64,000 nucleotides of DNA from Euborellia annulipes (Eukaryota; Arthropoda; Insecta; Dermaptera; Anisolabididae), in assembly GCA_023213315.1 (NCBI GenBank), contig JAKCPI010015491.1, positions 1 to 64,000 on the forward strand, in the 5' to 3' direction. Under the pieces are notes generated by a model. It was not told the origin of the DNA, did not search any database, and was given only the letters and a program-made list of their open reading frames with translations. A program made the translations under genes and the position numbers. This document shows positions 48,701-60,700 of the stretch, in pieces (within the stretch, counting starts at the first letter, position 1; each line of letters begins with the position of its first letter).

Positions 48701-51700
48701 GGCAGCTGCCCCCCCCCCTAGAAGCAAAAAAAAAAAAATTAAATGTTTATAAAGTGATGAAACGAAACAAAATTGGTGGATGACGACGGGGAATGATTTT
48801 TTTTGTTAGGACTCTAGGGTTTTTAGGCCTTTAATTCGAAGGCTTTTCCCCTCTATATAAAAAATAGCTATGTCACAATGTGGACGACCATGATCTGCCC
48901 CCCCCCCCCCCCCTGGACGACCATGATCTAACCATACGCCCCCCCCCTAGATTTGATCCTGGGTACGCCCATGTATAATAATATTTATAAACTATTCATT
49001 ATAAGATCAACGAAAATCAAACAAATAAATGAAATTAAATATAGCCCTAATATCCTGCCATCTGTTGGCAAATTTTCGTAATAGTTGGGCTTTTTGGCTA
49101 AATTTTTAAGACACCTAAAGCCATCTTATCGGCAAAAACATGCGAACAGCTTTCCCTCCGGAAGCCCCTTAAAGAAAGTCACAAAACAGAAACGTTGTAT
49201 TTAATTCAAATACGAGACAATAAAATTGAAATATACCTTGTTTCTCTTTTTCTCTCTTTTCTCGTAATAATTCTTTAACTGTTTTTGAGGAAGTTGCTGA
49301 TTCTTCAAGATCGGTATTTCGTCGTTTATTCCATTGTTGTGGATCCGAGTTATTATTGAGCAATTTTCGTTTTTTACGCCATGCTTCTTCTTCGTTTCCG
49401 CTTTGGGGTTGCTCTTTTTTACCCTTCTGTTAACAAACAAAGTTTAAAATCCGTTCAGCAAACAGGAAATTTGTTTTTAAATTACAATTAATGGTGAGAC
49501 AGGCAATGAACATAAATGCAAGATGCACAACGAATAGATCAGGCAGGAATGGAAAATGAAATAATAATATAATAAAACTAACTACACAATCACTTAATAA
49601 AAAAAAAATATATATATTTAAATAAATCCAGTTAGTATTGAGACAGGCATTCAGAATTCTTAGAATCCTCACTGCAAAATGTTTCCACATGCGATTAATC
49701 CGCCCTGCCAGTTAATCCTTTAGAGTGGGCTTTCTTTGCTTATCATTTCCTTCCGGCACCCCTCTTTAAGGTTCTGTAATATCAGGACTGCAAGTAATTT
49801 TATTTATATAAAAAAATTAAATTTTATGTAAAATTTTTAAAGCAAATAACCTAACTGGATTTAAAAATGGTATAAAAATAAAAATAAAACTTAAAAATTC
49901 TCTCTCTTAAGGCCTTGAGAATATTTATTTATTTATTTTTTAAAGGACTTATTTTTCCTAATACTCATTAAAAAAAAATTCAATCTTTTTATTTAAGTTT
50001 TATTGTTTATTTTTATATTTATAATAAGCATGAAGATAAGATATGAAAAAAATAAATTGTGAATATGAAATTAGAAGGAATTGGAAAGGAATTTTTATAT
50101 ATACTCCCTTCATTTCTCTCCTTTTTTTTCCAAATTAATTACCAAATGTTATATTAGATAAAAAATTGAATTAAATGGAAATTAATGCTATATTACATTA
50201 GGAAAATTAGGTCCCTTAATTTTAAACATCTACTTTGAAAATGTTATTTTTGAAGAAAGTGTAAATGAAGTTTAACATTAATAATAAAGAATAATCCAAT
50301 AAATGAAAAATAATTTTAAGGAGAGTAGAAAAATTTAAAAAGAACCTGAATCTAATTCTTTCTCAAATGCCTTTTTTGCAGTATAATAAAATATTAATAT
50401 GATCTAAAGAATTCACCGTTGGTACTAGTTGAAACATTCTTAAATTTAATTTAATTATCATCTAATTATAGATAAATAAATAACACAAAGTTACGTTCCA
50501 AAAGGATTTAATTTTAGCTTATGCGCATTTCGATGTTAATATGCCATCTTCAGAGCTATGACATGAACTGATTATGAGGTATTAATGTCAAAAATGCGCA
50601 TAAGCTAAAATAAAACCCTTTTGTAACTTAGCCTTTTGTTATTAAAATCGATATTTTTGAAATAATTCGACTAAAATACCCGTACCGATAATTTAACTTC
50701 GCCAACTCTTTTCACTTTCCGCATCACATATATATATGTTTGTTAAAAACTCGCATTTTAAGGCATTGGAATGATAAAACTTAAATTTACTTTATAAAAA
50801 ACATTGAATAATAATTTCATTTTCTTGAATTTTTCTTTCTCCTTAAAATTCAAAATATTAATTTAGAAATTTTATAGATACAGATATATAAAAGATTTAT
50901 GGGAAAAAAAAATCATAATAGCGGATTATTAAAAAAAAGAAAATGTGAAAATCTCATCAATGATGATGAGAAAGGCCTTAGAGATAATAAAAATTTAGAA
51001 TGACCAAGACAAAAAAAAAAATTGAAATTTACAAAAGGAGGCACAAAAGGGGGAAAGAAGAGCCAAGAGCCCAGAACCCGGAACCGTCGGGTTCGCGAGT
51101 CACTGGGTCACGGATCGGGTCGGGTCGCTCACCTGGGGATCCTCCCCCTTTCAACTTGCAAGTCAAACGCCGCCGGCCGGCGCTTTTCCTCTAATGCCTC
51201 TCTCTTTTATTATTTATTTTTATTTATTTTTGATTTTTTAAAAATCTTTTTATTAGAAAATATACGGAAAAGGAAGGAATTGGAATAAGAAAATAAAATA
51301 TAAATTCTTAAGAGTAAATAGAATATAAAACAAAAAAAAAACAAAAAATATTGGCAGTGATTAAAAAGTGGCGTGACCAAATCTTGACCTATGTCATATA
51401 TATATTTAATATTAAAGAACAAAATGAGAAGAAATTTTTTAGAACTCTCAATTTGTAACGCATTAGGATTAAAATAGGAATTTTGCGTGGGAAAAAAGAG
51501 ATCTTTAGTTTTTATTTAGGATAAAAAATTAAGAATTGTTTTTCAACAAAAATATACGTTCTCTTACATATACTAAGGAAAGAATTGAGATCACATCGGC
51601 AGCAAGAGAAGAGTGAATTTCATGCGCTGTCTTTGCTTAAAGGATTCTAAATAATACTAGTGTTAATTTGACACTTATAATACTGATAGTATATATAGAG

Positions 51701-54700
51701 TGGCAACTTTAAGTAAGTGCCCATTTTTCCATACAAATAAAACAGATTTTTTTTTAATACAATGAACTTTAATCAAAGATGTACGAGGGCTGTATGATAA
51801 GTAGCCCGTGTTTACCGACTGGTGGATTCACTGACGAAAAATGTGTATATTATTATTTAGCTCTTCCTTTACAACGATCACTGTCAAAATTTCAGACAGA
51901 TTTATCGAGTAGTTTTGTTTTGACAGCTCTTCAAGTCATCAAGTTAGTGTTTATTTGCAATCATGGAGAAAGAGAGCAATATCGATCAGTGATTTTGATT
52001 TCATTTTTTGGATGGGAAGACGTTTGAGAAAATCAAAGTGAAGTTGCATGCCGTTTATAAGGACCATCCACCTTCGATGACTACCATCAGATATTGGTTT
52101 AATGAATTCAAGCGTGGCCGAACATCCGTTTTTGATGAACAGCGTCCACGCCGTCCGATTGAGGTGACTACCGAGGGTGTTAGCAGTTCGTCGGGTGAAG
52201 ATCAAAGATTCCTGACATTGTACACATCTCACTTGAACGCATACAATGAAAAATTGGACATAAGAAAGATAACGGCGAGATGGGTGCCGCGTTTGCTAAC
52301 AGTGAAGCACACAATGCCTGGAAGCGAAATTCGTATCCTCACAAACAGCCAAGCGGCTAGTAAATCCCTACAATAAGCATCCGTAACCTCTAAGGTTGCT
52401 CTGAGCTGGCACAATGCTTTAAATAAGGCGGCGAGAAGGTTCGGGATACACTTAACTTGGGTGGCAGGACACAGAGACATAATAGGAAATTGGTAGGGCA
52501 GGTACCTTACTACCCGTACAGATAATAACGGATCAACCCGGAATTCCCATGGGTACATGTAAATTCCTACTCAAAGAAAGGATCATAGCATTCACAAATC
52601 AAAGGTGGCTAGATGAAAATACGTGTTCTATCGCCAAACAATTATGGTCAGAATATAGTCTCAAGCGAACCAAGCATTTAATTTCGATCGGTAGAGACTC
52701 TATAGCCAGGGTAGTACTCATCGAACAATGGCTGGCAGGAAAGTAGAATGGGGCTTCCATCAAACGATTTCTGCAGAGAGCCAGAGGAAGACGAGGAAGA
52801 AACGGTCGTCCACTACCTCTGTCAATGCCCTCTGATGGACTCTAGAAGAAACTCATCAGGGGAGTTCTTCCATGATAATAAGAGGATTTAGAATTAGCTG
52901 ATGTCAGGGGTCTTATGAGGTTCATAAACCGCTCCGGATGGTTTAAGGAGCATCGGGGAAGGAGGGGGGAAGCCCCTCCATGGTATCACAAAGTAGTTGG
53001 CCTAAGTGTATTCCTTCTCTGGAAACAGCCACTTCAATCTAACCTAACCTACTCAGAGTAACCACAACGTGTCAGGTCTGACACTAGTGACGGAAGAGAG
53101 AGAATTGGGTATCTGGCAGACAGACAAAAAGGAATCGACTCTTAACTAATAAATACCTAAACTTCGACTTAAGAATACGAGTAATGAATGCACTATATCC
53201 TTGTCATCTACAGATGGGGTTTCCTGAGAACTCCTGTCTGGACCTCATCAGCAATGAAAGGAGCGAAGAAAACGAAAACTTATTTTCATTATTCAACTAT
53301 AAAACTTGATTTCGTGAGAAATCTTCTGCGGTTAGGAAAGATTCAAGTCAAATGGAGTGACGGACGACATAGAACTTATTGGTTTTTCCATAAACCTCTT
53401 AAATAGAGTTGCCTCCAAGATCCAAACAGCAATGGTGATCGCCAAAGAAGATTAAGTAGTAATTAATACATACAAATAATAAATCTAAGGTAACACTTTT
53501 GATTCTTAAAAGAAAAATTATAATTGAATTATGTAAATTTTAACAGAAATTGTAGAGGTTTTTGCAAAAAGAAAAATCATCATCACCCCCTCCCCTTTCA
53601 ATAGTGGATCCAGATCTGTTTATTTGTATTTTGTATATATATATTATCGAAAACAATTCTTTATTTAAATGAGATCATTAAACTGATTATAATAATTTCT
53701 TCTCATTTTATATTTAATATTAAATATATATATATTTTAATTCAAATTTTTGGACATTATTATTTTTTTTCATTTGAGGAACAAGGAAAAGAAGAAAAAG
53801 AAGAAATGCTTCCATGCCTCACTATACATTAAATGCACTTAAATGTTTTTCCTAATCTTAATGACCAACATTTGATCCCCTATTTATATACAATTATATT
53901 CACAATTATTTGGCACTTGAATTTATTTAATTTAAATTAATGCTCCTAGTCTTTTTTTTTATTTATTTATTTATTTTTTTTTTTTGGAAAGTAAGAAAAT
54001 ATATTTTGTACATTAATTTTTACTTTATACATTGATGAAAAAATATCACGATTTAATTGACTAAAATTTACTAAAATTTTTAAAAATGGCTAATATTTTA
54101 TAATTTATATAAATTCTCTGATTTTAGCACCTAATCGACAATTAAATCAATTAATGGAAATCAGAAATACTTTTTTTTTATAAAGTTATCTAAAATAGTA
54201 AATTTTGTCTGATTATACTTCTGTAAGAAAGAAAAGGAGGAAATTTCTCAAATTGGAAAATATCCTCAATGAGGATTCATTTAAAGGGCCGATAGGAAAA
54301 AATATTTTCATCATTTTAGTGAAAACATCTTTTATAGGAATTAAAAAAAGAAAAAATCGCAGCCTTTTTTACGCCTCTTTACACAAAGAGGCTGTCTTCA
54401 TCACAATAGACAGTGACGGATTAATTAAACAAGATGGCAGTCGAAATCTTCGGGCTTTGTCAGCTAATAATCTTGGATTGGATGGATGGATTTTATGAGA
54501 CTATAATCCTCATTTTTTTAATGCACTTAGGCCACACCAAATTGGGCCCTTTGTCTTCTCCCACTTTCATACCCTAAGAGGAGACCCCTTGGGCAATAAA
54601 TTATTTGCGGCATGCTGGATTCGAACCCGAGTTGAGACTTCGAACTCCGTAATCACCGGCTTAGCCACTTGCCTCCTCATCTAATAATTTTAACAATATG

Positions 54701-57700
54701 ATTTTATTACACAACAGTTTTAAGCCCCCCCCCCCCCCCCCACCGAAATGTACAAAATGTCCCACGGGCTCGTGGAAAAATCGAAATTTATATACATTTT
54801 AAAAATTTACATCCCAATGAATGAAATATTATATAATTTAAAAATATGTTTATAAAGGGGATGGGGTAAATCTTCAAAAAAAAATTTGGCTCCCCCCCCC
54901 TAGAAAAATAATTATATATACTCCCCTGCGATGCTTGCCACTTTTACCAGAGATTCGCATCCGCGATAAAAATTAATTTCAATTGAATTTGCTACCAATC
55001 AATTTAAATAAATAAGGACGGGGTCTACATAGACCCAGATGCCGAAAAAGAGTTTTAAAAAAATGTTGCAGGGCCCCTAAAAAGCGTGGCGATCGCCTAC
55101 TCCGCCTAATAAGTAATCCGGCACTCACTATAAATGTTGTTTATGAGTATATTTTACAAAAAAGACTTCAATTCTCTTTTTTCAAATCCTATAATCAACT
55201 CCAGCTTAATCTAGTTTCCACGGGAATGTCGTGGCAAGACAAGACGTAACGACTTGACCCAGACATTTTGTCTGTTCATGTGGGGGTCCAACCTCACGAC
55301 TCTCATCTGCATAAAAAAGCAGGACAAGAGACAGACAAAATAACTGATCCTGTGTGCTTTTGGCCTAAGAAAATTTCTTGCCTCAGGTCTATTTAAATCG
55401 CCCCTTTTTTTCGAGTTGATTATTATATATATATTTTTTTATAAAAATATATATATATATATCGACTTTTCTTTTTCTTTTTAGTATGAAACTATATCAT
55501 TATGTATTCTATTTTAAACAAAAATCTTATTTAACTCTCTCACAGAAAAATTAGGTGTTAGCTGTGTCTTCTACACAGCCGGTGGCTTTTTAACGTGACA
55601 ACGTCTTTTGCTTGATTTCAAAAAAAAAATTTTTTTCTTACTCATATTGAAATATAAAGAGAGAAAGTATTGTTTTTATTTTTTTTTTTACTAGTAGTTT
55701 GTTTTCATAAATAAACATGTTCAAACATTTTCATTGAAACAATATATGACAGGTGTGGCCAAACTTTTATCCATTAAGGGCGACTTATGCTTAAAAAATG
55801 AGGTTTTTCGAAAAAAAAATTAATTTTGGAGTTAATTACTCGGGATTTTTTTATTTATTCTATTAGAGGTTATCTTTCTGCACTAAATGACATCTCATTT
55901 AGTCTGATCTGATTAGCCGTTCGGAATCTACAGGGGTTTAAAATTTCAAATTTTAATTTACCGCAGCGCGGTAAAATAAAATGATAGGAAAAAAATAAAT
56001 GGTGAAATCTTTAGCTGAAAACTCATTCTTTCTAACCGTATATTTCTCATAATTATACCTCTTAAGACAGAGGAGTTATTCAAGCCAATAAACTTTTCGT
56101 GCAAGCCCCTCTAACATGCCACTATAGACACATGATTTGTAAGACGTTGTCACGTCAAAAAATAAGAGAATATGAAAGAATATTTGTTTAAACTAAAATA
56201 CAGATGATAAATTCATATAAAGAAAGCTTTTTATTATTTTAGATAACTTTATTATTAACAATTAACATCCCCATTTTAAATGAATTTAAAAGTGAAAGTT
56301 AAATTAACACTTTATCTACAATGATATAAGTAGATAAATAATGAAACCAAAAATATTTGCAACTTAAAAGAGCATTTAATAAAATTCATAAAATAGAATA
56401 TTTTTCTAAATGGACTCTTTTTATCGTATTTTTCTTGGTTTCATCTTTATACCTTCAGATATCAATTTTTAATGATCGTTTTATATTTGAAGCCAAGATA
56501 AAAGGCACGCCTTTGGTGGATAAAAAGAGGTTTAAATGATATTTTATGAGTAAAAAGTGTATGAAGTGATGAAATTGTTTGTGAATGGATTGCGTGATGA
56601 ATTTGTGGACTAGCAGACCTTCGGTTGGTCGCCGTTGTTGGTAACACTGGGCGCCGAGCCGGCCGGCGAGCTTGACGACGATTTCTCATTTTCATCTGAA
56701 TCCGATTCTTCGACTGCATTAAGCATAAGCTAAAAAAAAAAAATGTTTATTAAAGCTTTTGTGGTTTGAATTACTATTATTATGGGAATTTTTAATTATA
56801 GACCACATTTGTATTAATTATTTATTAAAAATATAAATACTGTACAACGACTTCTTACTCCACAGTCGTTTTCAACTACTGTGTGCACTTGCTCCAGCTC
56901 AAGTACTGTGCACTTGCTCCTTCACAGTTCACTTAAGGAGGAGCAAGTGTACAGCACTTGAAAACGACTGTGGAGTAAGAAGTCGTTGTACAGTATTTAT
57001 ATTTTTAATAAATAATTAATACAAAATATGGTCTATAATTAAAATCTTAAATAAAAAACAAAAATTGTTCAAAAAAGTTAAAAATTTAGTAAAAGAAATA
57101 TATCTTGATAATTAATATGAACCCTAATTTTTTGTATGCAAAATTCTTAACTGAAAATTTAGATTATATCATTTAGAATAATGCCTGTTTGTTAATTATT
57201 TTCATTGGTTTATTTTAAAATATATTTTCTGAATAATATTTCTCTTATAAATATTATAATCAAATGAATTGATTACAAAAAAATAAACGTTTAAAAAAAA
57301 AAAATCGTTTTATCAAAGGAAAATAATATTCAACTCTTTTTTTTTTTTGATATTTAATTAAATTATTATAGATGATTAAATTGCAAATTGAAATGAAATT
57401 TTTTATTTTTTATTAGTATTATTATCATTTGCAAAAATAATTTTTCGATGTAATGCCTATAAGTTAGTAAGCGTGTCAAAATAAAGCACACAAATACTAT
57501 CTGCTCTGTTTCATTGGTAAATCATTAAATTTAATGATTTACCTAAATATAAAAGTTTTTTTTTAATTCTTCTCCAATAATCTCTTAAGAAGCGATTTTC
57601 CTATTTACTTTGACACGGGCGTTTTATTCCTATATATATATATGTATAATTTATTAAAATATTACAAATACATTAGGATTAGGTAGATGTAGGCAGCCAG

Positions 57701-60700
57701 CAAGTGATAAAAAAACTATATTTAATTATCGTTGACGTTTCGGAATCACATCGATCCCATCTTCAGGACGATAAACTGCTATTGTTGCTTAGATAGATGC
57801 AACCGAAATTGCATCTATGTAAGCAACAATAACAGTTTTGCATCTATCTAAGCAACAATAACAGTTTATCGTTCTGAAGATGGGATCGATGTGATTCCGA
57901 AACGTCGATGATAATTAAATAGAGTTTTTTTATCACTTGCTGGCTGCCTACATCTACCTAATTCTAATAATTACCATTCAGCCATTGAATTTCTTCTACT
58001 TAAAAATACATGAATAAATTGTTTTTCAATCTCTTTAAAAGGATTCAACTATATTAAAGGGTAATTAAAGGGAATAGATGAATTTTGTTTAAAAATGTAA
58101 ATTATTATTAACGACATAATTAGAATAATAATAAACGAAGTACCTATGAAAAAAGATTGAGAAACATTAAATTAATAATAATTATAAATTAAGAGTACTT
58201 TGTGTTTTTTGGTGTTTCCATGCCGGGAATCATTATCATCATCCGATTGGACCGTAACATTTTTAAGTTCCAAGGCGCCGCAATTAATGTAAAATCCACC
58301 GTATTTTGTTGTAACATTTTCGCTGAGACCTTCATCAGCCTAAGAAATAAAAGAATAAATCAAAAAACTTTACAAAACAATAGTGAACCCATCATAGGAA
58401 AAAAAAAGTTTAACAATATGTATACGTAAAAGGGTGGGTCGAAAAAACTCATTTTTTTATTTTGAAGTTGTAATAGCGCGGAAAAGTTGCGAATTATATA
58501 GACAAAAAAAAAAAAAAAAATTATCCAAATCGGATGACATCTTCCAGCGCAGAGGGCCTATGCGCGACGAGAAGATGTCAACAGATTTTGATAATATTTT
58601 TTTCCATTTTTTTTTTTTGTTTATATAATGTGCAACTTTTCCGGGCAACAACAACTTACAACTTCGAAATAAAAAAATGGGTTTTTTCGGCCCACCCTAA
58701 TGTATGAATCACACTAATTAAATAAGATACTTTATTTAAATTTGTAATATCTTTAGTCAAGTAGAAAGATTTGAATTCAATTATATAGGCCTATATAGCC
58801 TAAGTTGAAAGAGTCAATTAATCAAAAATTACTTAATTATTATTTCTAAATCAATATTTTAAAATAAATTAATGATATTTTCAAAATTATACATACAAGT
58901 AAACATTAGTTAATATCCTAATATTTTATCCAATAGAAATCAATAGAGAGGTTAGAATCAAACAACAATGAAATAAACCAAAGTGAAACTATCAACAGAA
59001 TTATTCTATAATAATTTAAAAGAGCACGTAAATGGGACATGTAAAGTAACTTTTTCGTATTTTTTTCTTTTACATTCCCCTTTATATATATATTTGGCCA
59101 ACTTTTTCCTACTTTTGAAATATTAAAATCTTTTTTTTTTTTAATTAAAGTCAATTTCATATTTTTGCAATATTTTCGTTATTTTCAGATTGGCTAATAA
59201 AGGGAAAGGTAAAAGAAAAAAAGAAATTAAAATTATGAGATAAATAACTTAAAGGGTTATTTTTGAAAAAAATGTCTCAAACAATTTTGAGATCAGGACA
59301 CTGCTGTGTTTAGAAGGCAAAAGGAGAAAAATAGAAGGGGGAAAGAAATTCCGCAGCCGGATGGAAGTTCAAGTTTTTTAAATCATCGCAAATCCGGGCA
59401 CAGTCAGGAAAAATAAAAACAAATATGTTTTTTTAAAGACACAGGTAATGGTAGCCATAATTTTTTCTTTAATCGTTTGTTTATTGGATCGACATTTCAA
59501 TCTCGATAGAGATCATCCTCAGGGGCTAATAAAAGTTCCAATTAAAATAAATGACTGATGCAAACAATTATAAATATTTTAATTAGGCTCCGAGGACGGC
59601 CTCCAAAGAGACCGAAACGATTAAAAAAAAATTAAACTGCCAGTTTCTGAGTTGATATAACTCATCAGACACAACATCAATATTATTTATTTGTTGCCAA
59701 CGTTTCGCAAGTTTCAAGGCTAAAAAATCGTCAATATTTACACAAGTTTTTAAAATTAGTTTAAAGATTTTATCCAGTATCAGCAAATGCACCTGTTGGT
59801 CATCCCTTTCTTTTCTTTGAAAGTCCTAAATTTAAAATGAGAAATAGCAGAGGCTTCCAATTTACACTTGTTAAACCCAATAACCAAAATTTTTTTTCAT
59901 ATATATATATAATTAGTAGAATAATAATAAAAATTGACCCATTTGAAAAATTCGAGACACCCTGGGGAATGTCAATTAACTTACGGCTTCCGAATTATCA
60001 ATGAAAGAATCGGATTCATCATAACCTGCTCCAAGTTCATTTAAATTTTGTAAACGGTTTTTGGACCCCTGAAAAAAAAGAAATTACAAAAATTATTAGC
60101 AATTAATAATAAAAAAAGTTGTTTTTTTAGCATTAAGGGAAACAATAGAAGTAGAAAGAACAAGGATCGCACGAGTTGGTAAACGCCGTGATGGTCTATG
60201 TAGTCAAAACATCAATTACGCCAGGTTGAGCTGGTCAATCAATATGCGGGATGTGCTACGGTCCCGAAAAGGAAAAATCTTCTCTTCAATGGGAGTAGTA
60301 GTTTGTTTTTTTTAAAGCTATTCAAAAAATCCCGTTGTCGATACAAGGGAAGAAAATTTACTTGAATGTTCATTTCCTAAAAAATGTTTATAATTTTATT
60401 ATGATTATGATGATTGCAATTCTTTAGGAAAATTTGATAATTCCAGTTCATATTTAATGTATTGTTGGCCAAAGACCTTTAATGAAAATTTTCCAATGAG
60501 ATTCTTATGTTTATTCAAAATATTCCAGTCCTCTTTAATGATTTGAAAATAAAATATCTTCACAGAGAGAAATTTTATTTATTATTTATTTAGAATAACT
60601 GTTCAGAATGTTTACAGTTTAGTATTATCTATCTATGAAAATATTTATATATTAAATTATCATCTTTAAAGCTTATACTAAGCTGATGAACAAAATAATC

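Larger units (their letters stand above)
57671..57968. mobile_element. Palindromic element with two opposed hammerhead-like motifs
   Basis: Outer arms share aggtagatgtaggcagccag (57,680 and, inverted, 57,960). Between the two motifs is a short tandem repeat of a unit containing gcatctat and gcaacaataaca (57,783-57,865). Confidence 0.75.

Noticed and set aside
52229..52558. Minus-strand 109-codon open frame
   Set aside because: Antisense of the mariner/LINE fragments, whose plus-strand motifs are clear.
58310..58340. Minus-strand CTGATGAAGGTCTCAGCGAAAA, hammerhead-like
   Set aside because: It is the start of ubinuclein exon c, coding for ADEGLSEN, and the helices are poor. The resemblance is chance.
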